A DNA stretch of 38,263 bases from Thermoplasmatota archaeon (lineage in GTDB: Archaea; Thermoplasmatota; JAKEGO01; JANQNJ01): assembly GCA_028279645.1 (NCBI GenBank), contig JANQNJ010000146.1:1-38263 (forward strand). Reading direction: 5' to 3'. How positions within the stretch are numbered: position 1 is the first letter of the stretch; every line of letters starts with the position of its first letter. Positions 22,951-30,955 of the stretch are shown here, piece by piece. The notes beneath the pieces were generated by a model that was given only the letters and a program-made list of their open reading frames with translations, was not told where the DNA came from and did no database searches. The position numbers and the translations under genes are program-made.

Positions 22951-23049
22951 CTTCGATCAGTCCGTGTGGGTGTAGGAACGGTGTCCACATTGGTGTGAGA
23001 TAAGGTAGTATACGTTCTCATTTTTAACGTTCACGGTGCCCGGAGGGTT

Positions 23050-25773
23050 TTACAAGCGGTCCTTGATGAACTGCAGGCCCGCTTCGCGGGCCTCCTTGAT
23101 ACGCATGACCTGCGGGCCGCCCCCCTGGGCGTACGTCGCCGAGCCCCCGCCGCCCCCGCCGAGATGCTTGACAGCCGCGCGGAGAAGTTCGGTAGCGTTG
23201 ACGGCGTCGACGTTGCTCGACGCAGCGGCCTTTCCGTCCTTGGCGATGAACAGGCCCACGGAGCTCTCGGTCTTCAGAAGCCCCCTGGCCATCTGGGAAG
23301 CCTCCACCATTGAGCTGGCCTCGGTGACGACGACGTTTACATCGGATATCTGCTCGCCGTCGGATGCAAGGCTGGTAAGCTTGAGCTCGGCGTTCTCCGC
23401 CGTGAGCGCCTCCACCTCCTTCTTGAACGACTTCCACTCCTCGAAGAAACGGGCAACGGTCTTCGGCAGGTGTTCTGCTGGGACACTGACAACGCCGGCG
23501 GACTCCTTGAGCAGGTCCTCCATGTGCTGGACCTCGGCAAGAGCAGGTGCGCCGGCGGAGAAGATTATCCGCTCCACGCCGTCCTGGATCCGCTCCCAGC
23601 CCGTGATCTTGATCAGGCCTATCTCCCCAGTGTTGATGCAGTGTGTTCCGCCACAGGCCTCGACGTCGAAGACGTCGTCCTCGGGGCCGGTCCTGACCAC
23701 CCTGATGATGTTCGCCTTCGGCGCTCCGCCCTGGTACAGTCTGAATCCGTACATCTTCTCGGCGTCGTTCCTGTTCAGCCATTCGACGGTGACCGGGATC
23801 ATGTCCAGTATCGCCTTATTGGCAACTCGCTCGATCTCGTGGACCTCGTCAAGTGTGAGGTTCTTGAAGTGGGTGATGTCGATCCTGGCGCTGCCGTCGT
23901 CGAGGCCGGAGCCGGCCTGCCAGACGTGCTCGCCGAGGACGCGCTGCGCCGCGCCTATCACGAGATGGGTGCCCGTATGGTGTCGGGCGTGGGCCATCCG
24001 GCGCTCCCAGTCGATGGAACCAGTGACATCATCGCCGACGCTGATACCATCCGGGAAGGGTTCCAGTCGATGAAGGATCAGGCCCTCCTGCGACATCACC
24101 TCGGTCACAGGGTGCTCTGTTCCTTTGAACGAGATCATGCCAAGATCGGATGGCTGGCCGCCGCCCTCCGGATAGAAGTGGGTTCCGTCGAGTACGACGA
24201 ACGGCTCGGAGACCGCGACGATTTTCGCGCTGAAATCGGAAGCCCGCTCCTCGTAGTAGAGCTGCTTGGTCGGCTCAAGCCCCTGAAAGTCAGGTATCAT
24301 CGACACCAGGTTTTCATCGGATCCGCCAGCTTCTGCCGGTTCGCTCTTGGAATGCATATCAGCAAGGATGGCGTCGAAGTCCCGTGGAACGTCAACTTCC
24401 ATCTGTCGCTCGACGGCGATGTCGCTCACGACCTCCGGGTGTATGCCGTGGGTGTCGTAGAGCTCGATCAGGCCTTCGACGTCGATGGACCCTTTCTTAA
24501 GACGTTTCTCGACGAGGGATGTGCCCTTGTCCAGGGTCTCATGGTATCTGTCGGACTCAAGGTCCAGAAGGGCGCCGATGCGGTCCTTCTGATCTGTGTA
24601 ATATGGAATGTGAAGTTCGATGGCGCTTCCGACGATCTGCGCCAGTGTGAGCTTAGGACAGACGCGCCGGCGCACGCGCTCGGCGCGGCGCAATACCAGG
24701 CGTGCCAGGTAGCCGGCCTTGGCATTCGACGGTACGATGCCGTCGCCGAGCATGTAGGCCAGGGTCCGGGCGTGATCCGCCATCACGTAGATCCCGGCGT
24801 TCTCCGACGCCGTCTTGCGAAGGTCGGTCTCGGGCAGCCCGGTTCGGCCAGCAAGCTCAGTGAGCAATACGTCCTCGGTGTCGTACGCCTCGAGAGCCGA
24901 TAGTATCGAATATCCCGACATGATCCTGTGCTCGTCATTTCCGAAGGAGAGGCCGGCCTCCTCTCTGAGTATCTTGATAAGCGCGCCCAGGTTGGAATCG
25001 TACACCGTCGGCTCGCCGCTGGAAGCCCATACGAAACGCTCAAGCCCATAGCCGGTGTCGACGATGAACTTCGGCATCGGCGAGTACATAGCGCCCTTGA
25101 TCTCCCTGCTCCCGGCAGGGTCCTCGACGTGGTCCATGAACACCAAGGTCGAAAGCTCAAGGCCGCCGACGATCACCTCGAGTGCGTCGCCGCCGTTGCC
25201 GCCCCCCACCCACGGGTTCTCCTTGTACGTGATCTTGCCCGCGTCAATGCCCAGGCCCAGCATCAGTTCCTGGCAGTGGCGGACGGTCCGGTCCTTCCAG
25301 TAGATCTCCGCTTCGTCCCTATTGAAGGCGTGGTGCGCCATCATCTCGAACTCGGACAGATGCCTGCCCGTCCTACCCACAAGATCCAGGTCGTTCAGCC
25401 TGATGCATGGCTGTGATATCACGAGGGGGTTGGCGGGGGGGTCCGCATCGCCTGATGTAGCATGTGGCTGGAAGTCGGCGATGGATGCGATGGTCAGGTA
25501 GATGTCGTTGCGCCAGCGAGCGACCACCGGATACCGGTCCACGACCTCGTGGTCGCGCTGCGCGAAGAAATCCAGATAATACTGGCGCATGGCGTCGATG
25601 TCCATCGGGGTCGTGATGGGAGGAGTGTCGATGAAGCTGTACTCGTCGCATGGAGAGTCGCCGCAGGTGGTCCGGGCCTCGTCGGCCGTCCAGTAGGGAG
25701 AGCTGCACTTAGAGCATTCCTTTCTGACGAATCCCCACTCCGAAAAGGCCGTTATCTCCTCGTTCCTGGGCAT
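23050..25773 (-). CDS. alaS: Alanyl-tRNA synthetase, archaeal type
   Basis: The 907-residue enzyme charges tRNA-Ala. The N-terminal extension MPRNEEITAFSEWGFVRKECSKC with a second Cys pair is the archaeal-type zinc-like start. The class II core includes RWRNDIYLTIASIADFQPH and MPKFIVDTGYGLERFVWASSG. The editing domain shows the HARHHTGTHLV zinc motif and CGGTHCINTGEIG, so mischarged Ser/Gly-tRNA should be hydrolysed. The C-Ala region ends in a Gly-rich HLGGGGGGSATYAQGGG typical of the archaeal protein. No truncation or odd residue noted. Confidence 0.98.
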   Translation of the reverse strand: MPRNEEITAFSEWGFVRKECSKCSSPYWTADEARTTCGDSPCDEYSFIDTPPITTPMDIDAMRQYYLDFFAQRDHEVVDRYPVVARWRNDIYLTIASIADFQPHATSGDADPPANPLVISQPCIRLNDLDLVGRTGRHLSEFEMMAHHAFNRDEAEIYWKDRTVRHCQELMLGLGIDAGKITYKENPWVGGGNGGDALEVIVGGLELSTLVFMDHVEDPAGSREIKGAMYSPMPKFIVDTGYGLERFVWASSGEPTVYDSNLGALIKILREEAGLSFGNDEHRIMSGYSILSALEAYDTEDVLLTELAGRTGLPETDLRKTASENAGIYVMADHARTLAYMLGDGIVPSNAKAGYLARLVLRRAERVRRRVCPKLTLAQIVGSAIELHIPYYTDQKDRIGALLDLESDRYHETLDKGTSLVEKRLKKGSIDVEGLIELYDTHGIHPEVVSDIAVERQMEVDVPRDFDAILADMHSKSEPAEAGGSDENLVSMIPDFQGLEPTKQLYYEERASDFSAKIVAVSEPFVVLDGTHFYPEGGGQPSDLGMISFKGTEHPVTEVMSQEGLILHRLEPFPDGISVGDDVTGSIDWERRMAHARHHTGTHLVIGAAQRVLGEHVWQAGSGLDDGSARIDITHFKNLTLDEVHEIERVANKAILDMIPVTVEWLNRNDAEKMYGFRLYQGGAPKANIIRVVRTGPEDDVFDVEACGGTHCINTGEIGLIKITGWERIQDGVERIIFSAGAPALAEVQHMEDLLKESAGVVSVPAEHLPKTVARFFEEWKSFKKEVEALTAENAELKLTSLASDGEQISDVNVVVTEASSMVEASQMARGLLKTESSVGLFIAKDGKAAASSNVDAVNATELLRAAVKHLGGGGGGSATYAQGGGPQVMRIKEAREAGLQFIKDRL

Positions 25774-25821
25774 AGGACACCACGTTCCTGTTCTAGCTGG
25801 ATATCAGGTAAGAGTGAGAAC

Positions 25822-25832
25822 GCTATAAACCT
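25822..25832 (-). promoter_or_regulatory. TATA box of alaS
   Basis: Minus-strand GGTTTATAGCG lies about 50-60 bases before the alaS ATG, in the gap after asnS. Confidence 0.5.
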
Positions 25833-25894
25833 TTTTAACTCGTGCGTTGGAAGATCAAAGATTCGATCTCGTTCCATGGAGAACTGTAGGGCCC

Positions 25895-27199
25895 TTACGG
25901 TCTGTACCGGGTCAGGGTCCTCGGGAACGGGATCGCGTCCTTGATGTTGTCCATGTTGCAGATCCACGAGACCAGCCGTGCTACTCCAACACCGTATCCG
26001 GAATGCTGCACGGAACCGTACCTGCGTAGATCGAGATACCACTCGTAGCTCGACGGATCCTCGCCCTCGGCCTCAAGCGCAGATGTCAGGCAGTCGATGT
26101 CGGAATCCCGCTCGGAGCCGCCGACGAGCTCGCCGTATCCGCTGGGGGCCAGCATGTCGAAGCACTTCGCCACAGGGCCGGGAGCCTCGGCCTCCTCGTC
26201 CACCGGCTTGTAGAAGGCCATGACCTCCTTCGGGTACTGGATGACGACGATGGGCGTGTCGAAGTGGTTCATCAGCCTGTCCTCCTCGATGGTCCGGAGG
26301 TCCTTGCCCCATTCGACGTCCATCCCCTCCTTCTCCTTGAGGATCTTCAGAGCTTCGGTGTACGTGATCGTGGGCCACTCCTTCTCAACGGCCCTCTCCA
26401 GTTCCTCGATGTCGGCCTCGAGAAGCTCAAGTTCGGCGCGGTTCTCCTCGAGGACGCGCTTGATGATGTGCTTGATCTCCTCCTTGGCGATCTCGCTCAC
26501 TTCGATGTACGAGAGCCAGGCGGCCTCCATCTCGGCCATCCAGAACTCGGTAAGGTGGCGGCTCGTCTTCGACCTCTCCGCCCTGAACGTCGGGGAGACG
26601 TCGTAGACCTTCTCCAGGGCGAAGATCGCGGCCTCGGCGTAGAGCTGCCACGTCTGGGACAGGTAGACCACGTCGTCGTAGTACTTGACCTCGAAAAGTG
26701 TGGAGCCGCCCTCGGCGGCGTTCGGTGTGAAGATCGGCGGGTCGAACTCGTAGTAGCCCCGGGCGCGGAAGAACTCGTGGATGGCGCCCATGACCGTGGA
26801 GCGTATCTTCATCATCGAGGTCAGGTGCCTGGACCTGATCCACAGGTGCCTCTGGTCGCGGAGCCACTCCTCGCTCTGGTCCTTGGTGATGGGGTACTTA
26901 TCGGCGAACTGGATCACTTCGAAGCGCTTCGCCCTGACCTCCTTCCCACCGGGAGCGCGTCCGTCCTCGGCGACCTCGCCCTCGACGATTACGGAGGATT
27001 CGATGAGGGCCTTCTTGGCGCCCTCGAACCCCTCTGTCCCGTCGCGTTCTGCCGTCACCTGGATGATGCCGGTGGAATCGCGCAGGACGATGAAGCGGAG
27101 CTTGGAGGAGCCCCTGGTCCTGTAGATCCAGCCACGTAGCTGCACGGTCGTTCCGGGCTCTGACTCCGAGAGTATCGTATCGATGGGTGTGTACTCCAT
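25895..27199 (-). CDS. asnS: Asparaginyl-tRNA synthetase
   Basis: Class IIb synthetase of 434 residues. The OB-fold anticodon domain covers about residues 15-110 (VQLRGWIYRTRGSSKLRFIVLRDSTG). The catalytic domain has the motif 2 region FRAERSKTSRHLTEFWMAEMEAAW and the motif 3 region SGYGVGVARLVSWICNMDNIKDAIPFPRT. The ending YEWYLDLRRYGSVQHSGYG and GELVGGSERDSD favour asparagine over aspartate. In some archaea Asn-tRNA is made only by amidation, so a dedicated AsnRS is informative. The frame is open to 27328, but ATG at 27199 (MEYTPIDTILS), preceded by GTGGTGG, matches family length. A TATA-like CTTTAAGATAATAATA lies at about 27234-27247. Confidence 0.95.
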   Translation of the reverse strand: MEYTPIDTILSESEPGTTVQLRGWIYRTRGSSKLRFIVLRDSTGIIQVTAERDGTEGFEGAKKALIESSVIVEGEVAEDGRAPGGKEVRAKRFEVIQFADKYPITKDQSEEWLRDQRHLWIRSRHLTSMMKIRSTVMGAIHEFFRARGYYEFDPPIFTPNAAEGGSTLFEVKYYDDVVYLSQTWQLYAEAAIFALEKVYDVSPTFRAERSKTSRHLTEFWMAEMEAAWLSYIEVSEIAKEEIKHIIKRVLEENRAELELLEADIEELERAVEKEWPTITYTEALKILKEKEGMDVEWGKDLRTIEEDRLMNHFDTPIVVIQYPKEVMAFYKPVDEEAEAPGPVAKCFDMLAPSGYGELVGGSERDSDIDCLTSALEAEGEDPSSYEWYLDLRRYGSVQHSGYGVGVARLVSWICNMDNIKDAIPFPRTLTRYRP

Positions 27200-27318
27200 T
27201 TCCACCACTTTTCCTGTACCCCCCTGCAAACCTATTATTATCTTAAAGCTTTTTTCCATGGGCGACGGAGTGAGAAACCTGACGGATCTACCTGAATCCT
27301 CACCATGAGACGGTATTG

Positions 27319-27338
27319 GGTTTCTCATTAGAGAAGCC
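27319..27338. other. Perfect tetraloop hairpin in the asnS / zinc-ribbon divergent gap
   Basis: GGTTTCTCATTAGAGAAGCC pairs over 8 bp (one G-T) around an ATTA loop. It lies between the asnS promoter and the zinc-ribbon gene, in a 239-base gap that holds no other recognised feature, and may be an operator or a leader hairpin. Confidence 0.4.
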
Positions 27339-27438
27339 GGGCAGGGATATTGACCATATCTGATCTAAGAATAAGAATTCCCGACTTCTCATCATACCGA
27401 ATATCAGGCGGGGGTGGATCGCAGATGGTGCATTTCCA

Positions 27439-27930
27439 ATGTACGGTGTAATAGTCTGCTCGGAATGCCGGAAGGCGAGGGGTGTCTCCCTCTCAAGCAA
27501 ATCGACCCAGTGCACGCACTGCGGTGCGAAGCTGGATGTCAGGACAGCCAAGATCATGTTCAAGAGCGAGGACCAAGCGGCGATCAGGGAGGCCATGGGC
27601 ATCATCAACGCCGCCGTCGTAGGCAGGGAGGACGAGTTCGAGGCCGCAATCAGCAAGCTCCAGGAGAAGGCCGCTCCCAAGGACGGCATTCTGGAATACG
27701 CCGACGAGGAGGCCCGGATCGTTGAAGCGGCCATGAAGGTCCCTGACTGGCCGGACAGATATCTAATTGTGGCACGGGAGCTGAGCAGGAAGGGTTCGTT
27801 CACAAGGGAGGAGTATCAGGAGATGGTCGAGCGAATGAAGGGGCCGTTCGATGCAGACGAGGTCCTGGACCAGATGCTCGGTTCCGGAATGATTTTTTCG
27901 CCGAAGGAAGGGCACTATCAGGTCGCTTGA
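27439..27930 (+). CDS. Archaeal zinc-ribbon protein with helical C-terminal domain
   Basis: The 163-residue protein starts with a zinc ribbon: CSEC at residues 7-10 and CTHC at 25-28, with the beta-strand pattern MYGVIVCSEC...TQCTHCGAKLDV found in archaeal DUF1922/DUF5817-like proteins. A helical segment rich in Glu/Lys follows, and the last 50 residues (SFTREEYQEMVERMKGPFDADEVLDQMLGSGMIFSPKEGHYQV) read like a winged-helix domain ending in a beta hairpin. A nucleic-acid-binding role is plausible but unproven. No ribosome binding site is evident before the ATG. Confidence 0.75.
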   Translation: MYGVIVCSECRKARGVSLSSKSTQCTHCGAKLDVRTAKIMFKSEDQAAIREAMGIINAAVVGREDEFEAAISKLQEKAAPKDGILEYADEEARIVEAAMKVPDWPDRYLIVARELSRKGSFTREEYQEMVERMKGPFDADEVLDQMLGSGMIFSPKEGHYQVA

Positions 27931-28007
27931 ACGTCGCTAGTACCTGCTCTCGCTAGGAGATATCAATTTGATACCTGAAAACGGGGGGGGAACCTGGGAG
28001 TGGTGGA

Positions 28008-28394
28008 TCACTTCGACTTGACCAGCTCTTTCGGCCTGAACCGTATCGCCGACCAGTCGTCGTCGACAGCCACCTGGGCCACCGGTCTGATCCCGTGCTC
28101 CAACGACATCTCCCACAGTATGTCCCTGTTCACGTCGGTCTCGATGGACGAGGTCCCCTTGGGGTAGGCGACCCAGAGCAGGCCGTCGTGGACGATGTCG
28201 TCCATGGCCCCTTTGATCCCACCCTCGAACTCGGCGGCGTTCCTGACGAACATCAGGATCATATCGCTGCTCTCGGCACCGGGGATCACCCCCGCCTTGG
28301 TGAACTCCACGGCGATCTCGGCGGGTGCGTTCCGGATGCGGCCGGACATCCCGTCCTTGAATCGCAGCTTCTTCAGAACTGCGCCTGCGTCCAT
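28008..28394 (-). CDS. DUF3052-like protein
   Basis: The 128-residue cytoplasmic protein follows the DUF3052 pattern: KDGMSGRIRNAPAE at the start, SDMILMFVRNAAEFEGGI, then DGLLWVAYPKGTS...DVNRDILWEMSLEHGIRPVAQVAVDDDWSAIRFRP. These proteins are often found beside acylphosphatases or in stress-related operons, and their function is unknown. It begins only six bases after the acylphosphatase stop, so the two are co-transcribed. GGAGGTGATCC just upstream of the ATG is a strong ribosome binding site that overlaps the acylphosphatase end. Confidence 0.88.
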   Translation of the reverse strand: MDAGAVLKKLRFKDGMSGRIRNAPAEIAVEFTKAGVIPGAESSDMILMFVRNAAEFEGGIKGAMDDIVHDGLLWVAYPKGTSSIETDVNRDILWEMSLEHGIRPVAQVAVDDDWSAIRFRPKELVKSK

Positions 28395-28400
28395 GAAGGA

Positions 28401-28679
28401 TCACCTCCTGACCTCGAACCCCTCGAAGGCCAGCGTCGGCTCCTTCCAGTCGATCTTGGTGTAGGTCACGTTCGCCATGGGGATCTTGTGCTTGCAGAAC
28501 TGCACCAGCTCCTTGACCTTGGTCTCCTCTCCCTCGAACAAGGCCTCCACGTTGCCGTCGGACATGTTCCTCACCCATCCGGTCACCCCGAGGCGGCTCG
28601 CCTCACGCTGGGTGTTGGCCCTGAAGAACACGCCTTGGACCCTGCCGTAGAAAATGATCTGCGCTCCTTTCTCTGCCAT
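28401..28679 (-). CDS. acyP: Acylphosphatase
   Basis: The 92-residue protein hydrolyses acyl phosphates. The phosphate-binding loop and catalytic Arg are in IIFYGRVQGVFFRANTQREA (residues 8-27), and the catalytic Asn in VTGWVRNMSDGNVEALFEG. Length and fold pattern are standard. The frame is open to 28724, but GAGGGGAC five to six bases before the ATG at 28679 fixes the start. The TATA-like GCTTAAATATCA at 28711-28722 gives a leader of about 12 bases. Confidence 0.96.
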   Translation of the reverse strand: MAEKGAQIIFYGRVQGVFFRANTQREASRLGVTGWVRNMSDGNVEALFEGEETKVKELVQFCKHKIPMANVTYTKIDWKEPTLAFEGFEVRR

Positions 28680-28710
28680 CTGCGTCCCCTCGTTCAGTTC
28701 AACGTTCGGA

Positions 28711-28722
28711 TGATATTTAAGC
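28711..28722 (-). promoter_or_regulatory. TATA box of the acylphosphatase/DUF3052 operon
   Basis: Minus-strand TGATATTTAAGC complement, read GCTTAAATATCA, lies 32-43 bases before the acylphosphatase ATG at 28679. Confidence 0.6.
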
Positions 28723-28773
28723 ATATATCCAGGACGGTTATCAGATGCTCTGGCATTCGTCCGATCTAATTAT

Positions 28774-28822
28774 CAACAACGTGCGCGCCGGGACGAACGC
28801 CGGCGCGCGGCATCGTTCGTTG
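28774..28822. other. Strong extended inverted repeat between divergent promoters
   Basis: Inner arms GCGCGCCGG (28783-28791) and CCGGCGCGC (28800-28808) pair perfectly over 9 bp around loop GACGAACG. Outer arms CAACAACG (28774-28781) and CGTTCGTTG (28814-28822) add 8 bp with one bulge. The loop ACGAACG can alternatively pair with CGTTCGT at 28814-28820, giving a pseudoknot-like option. It lies upstream of both the acylphosphatase and the regulator promoters, so it is outside both predicted mRNAs. Confidence 0.65.
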
Positions 28823-28875
28823 CTATAGTACTAATAGAGGGAAGTGTGAGGGGACTGTCAAAACACTAAAAGAAA

Positions 28876-28884
28876 GTTTATATC
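28876..28884 (+). promoter_or_regulatory. TATA box of the membrane winged-helix regulator
   Basis: GTTTATATC about 35 bases before the ATG at 28916. GGTGAG at 28908-28913 is the ribosome binding site. Confidence 0.6.
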
Positions 28885-28915
28885 CTCCGAATCGAATATT
28901 TTCCGTGGTGAGCCG

Positions 28916-30160
28916 ATGAGAACAAGGGAGAACATCATCTGTATCCTCATACTCCTCCTCTTTCTAGCATCGGCTCTCGCAGGCATTGTGGCGGCTGACT
29001 CCCTAGAGGAGGACCCGGTCCCCGAGGAGGAGGATGAGAGCGGGGACGACGGAGGGGACCCTGATGGGGACGATGAGGGCGATCCCGAGGGTTCCAGCGG
29101 CGACGATGAGGAGGAGGACGACACCCGGAAGGAGCAGAACGGGAACGGCGGGGAGCCCGACGACGACGTCGAGGGTGAGGATGAAGGTGGCCCCGTGGTC
29201 ATCGAATACGAGGGAGATGTCCTGGTCAAGGTCGTATTCTCCGAGGACCGCCTCGGGGATGCGGAGGATGACGAGATCATCTTCGAGGGGACCGTGACCT
29301 GCTACAAGAAGGTGGAGGAGGAGGTGGAGGTATTCCTGGAGGTCCACATGGAGGAATGGATCTACAGGATACATCCGAACAACATGACGTTCACGGAGAA
29401 CGGTGAGCGGATCCGCTTCACGCTCATCATCGAGCCGGAGGAGGGCTCGGAGCCAGTCACGGTGCAGACGATCACGGTGTCGGGGACATGGGAGTGCGAC
29501 GGCCATCACGGCGAGGTCCTGCCGGACACTGTCGAGGCCGGAGGTCTGGGCAATATAAGACAGCCGACCGGAGGCGAGAACCAGCTGGTCCTGTTCGTCA
29601 TTATCGGAGCCGTGGCAGCAGGGACGGCGGCCGGCGTAGGTTCGGTCCTGACCAGCGAGTGGTTCAGGTACAAGTGGGCGCCGGTGCTCATACCGTTGTA
29701 TTCCAGGTTCAAGCGGGACCAGGTGCTTTCCCACCATCTCAGGTCCGATCTGATGGACAAGATCAACGAGAAGCCCGGGATCCATCTCGAGGGGCTGTCG
29801 CTAAGCGCCAACGAGCATAGAGCGACGATAATGTATCATCTCAAGGTCCTGGAGCGGGAAGCACTGATCAAGTCGGAACGCGACGGCAAGTACCGCCGCT
29901 TCTATCCGATGGATGCGGTACCCGCCAGGGAGGCGATCTCCATCAACAGGACCGAGGAGAGGGTCCTGGAGGAGATCAGGGGCCACCCGGGGATCCCGGA
30001 GACCGATATCTCGGTCCTGCTCGGTATCAGCCGCCAGGTGGTCAACTATCATGTGAAGAAACTGTCCCAGAGGGGTGCGATCTGGGTCGAGCGCAAGGGA
30101 CGGAAGGTCCACTGCTATCCGAATGAGAGGGTGGTGGCGGAGATCTACGCAGAGACGTGA
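28916..30160 (+). CDS. Membrane-bound one-component regulator with tandem winged helices
   Basis: The 414-residue protein is built as a signal-to-DNA device. Signal peptide at residues about 7-27 (IICILILLLFLASALAGIV), then a very acidic low-complexity stretch (about 29-95), a beta-rich extracellular domain (about 96-215), a membrane helix LVLFVIIGAVAAGTAAGVGSVL (about 222-243), and two cytoplasmic ArsR-like winged helices. The first is DQVLSHHLRSDLMDKINEKPG...HRATIMYHLKVLEREALIKSE. The second is TEERVLEEIRGHPGIPETDISVLLGISRQVVNYHVKKLSQRGAI. An outside signal would change DNA binding at the membrane (inference). The neighbouring inverted repeat at 28774-28822 could be its own target site. Ligand unknown. 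Confidence 0.85.
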   Translation: MRTRENIICILILLLFLASALAGIVAADSLEEDPVPEEEDESGDDGGDPDGDDEGDPEGSSGDDEEEDDTRKEQNGNGGEPDDDVEGEDEGGPVVIEYEGDVLVKVVFSEDRLGDAEDDEIIFEGTVTCYKKVEEEVEVFLEVHMEEWIYRIHPNNMTFTENGERIRFTLIIEPEEGSEPVTVQTITVSGTWECDGHHGEVLPDTVEAGGLGNIRQPTGGENQLVLFVIIGAVAAGTAAGVGSVLTSEWFRYKWAPVLIPLYSRFKRDQVLSHHLRSDLMDKINEKPGIHLEGLSLSANEHRATIMYHLKVLEREALIKSERDGKYRRFYPMDAVPAREAISINRTEERVLEEIRGHPGIPETDISVLLGISRQVVNYHVKKLSQRGAIWVERKGRKVHCYPNERVVAEIYAET

Positions 30161-30241
30161 TCCTGCCGTTGCTTGAATTCTGCTGGGATTTATCTCGTTA
30201 GAAGATATATTCGAATATCAGCGTAGCCGATACTGCGAGGG
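30161..30241. other. Convergent gap with perfect 12-bp palindrome
   Basis: ATATTCGAATAT at 30207-30218 is perfectly palindromic and lies between two converging genes. It may be incidental in an AT-rich spacer. Confidence 0.25.
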
Positions 30242-30751
30242 CTAGAACTCCTCGAATCCCGCCAATGCGTCGGCGACGGCCTTTTTCGAATCAGCGTTGA
30301 TCGGAACACAGGCAGCGCCCTTGCCCGGGTATCCGTAGATCGCGACCCAGCCTTCTGGTGCCTGGGCGACCACCGGCAGCATGGCGAGATCCTCCTCCCC
30401 GTCGACGACGATCAGGATCAGATGCGAGGACCCGTTGGTCAACCTCGTGATGGCCGATCCGACCGCATCCCACAGCTCCGGTGTGATCATTTCAGCCGGA
30501 TTGCTGACCTCCGCCACCTCGAACGGATCACGCGGGATCTCGATGACATCACCTCTTTGCGTGTTCCCGTCCACGATTGCCAGGTCCGGGATCTTGCGAT
30601 ATTCGATAAGCGTTGATGTAACGACATCGCCCACTGCGACGATGTGTTCGAAGCCGTCCAGGTACTCGATCAGCGCTGTACCTGTGAGAACTGGGCCGAT
30701 GGTCGCCCTCATGAGGTCCCGGAGGTCCTCGGGCAGCCGATAGCCTGGCAT
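30242..30751 (-). CDS. GTP-dependent dephospho-CoA kinase
   Basis: Last step of coenzyme A synthesis in archaea, phosphorylating dephospho-CoA with GTP. The 169-residue protein matches the DUF359 family: YRLPEDLRDLMRATIGPVLTG at the start, VAVGDVVTSTLIEY, IPDLAIVDGNTQRGD with its acidic residues, and VVDGEEDLAMLPVVAQAPEGWVAIYGYPGKGAACV towards the end. Frames open further upstream, but the ATG at 30751 is shared with the Spt4 stop (TAATG) and has AGGTGAGG before it. The rpo7-spt4-kinase order is a known archaeal cluster; the ribosomal protein genes that often follow are absent here. Confidence 0.93.
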   Translation of the reverse strand: MPGYRLPEDLRDLMRATIGPVLTGTALIEYLDGFEHIVAVGDVVTSTLIEYRKIPDLAIVDGNTQRGDVIEIPRDPFEVAEVSNPAEMITPELWDAVGSAITRLTNGSSHLILIVVDGEEDLAMLPVVAQAPEGWVAIYGYPGKGAACVPINADSKKAVADALAGFEEF

Positions 30752-30930
30752 TACCTCACCTTGAGGGCGTACTTCCCGTTGTAGGTGATGTTCTGCTTCT
30801 TTGCCAGGACCGATCTGGAGTGGTCCAGGATTATGCAGTATCCCTGCCAGTCCTTCTCCACCTCGGAGCTGCAGACCGGACAGACGTTCTGTTCCGTAAT
30901 TATATGGCAGACCTTGCATGCCTTCAACAT
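30751..30930 (-). CDS. spt4: Transcription elongation factor Spt4 (RpoE'')
   Basis: A 59-residue zinc protein that pairs with Spt5 to keep RNA polymerase processive. It reads MLKACKVCHIITEQNVCPVC, with CKVC and CPVC pairs making the zinc site, followed by SSEVEKDWQGYCIILDHSRS and VLAKKQNITYNGKYALKVR, which matches archaeal Spt4. It is short enough to be missed by automatic thresholds. It lies 25 bases after rpo7, and its TAA overlaps the kinase ATG (TAATG), so all three are one transcript. Confidence 0.95.
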   Translation of the reverse strand: MLKACKVCHIITEQNVCPVCSSEVEKDWQGYCIILDHSRSVLAKKQNITYNGKYALKVR

Positions 30931-30955
30931 TCTAGGTCACCTCTGTATGTAGGCT

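Noticed and set aside
23470-24903. 477-codon plus-strand frame
   Set aside because: Fully antisense to alaS, whose identity is certain.
27300-27803. 167-codon minus-strand frame
   Set aside because: Antisense to the zinc-ribbon gene, with no ribosome site; the Ser-rich translation lacks domains.
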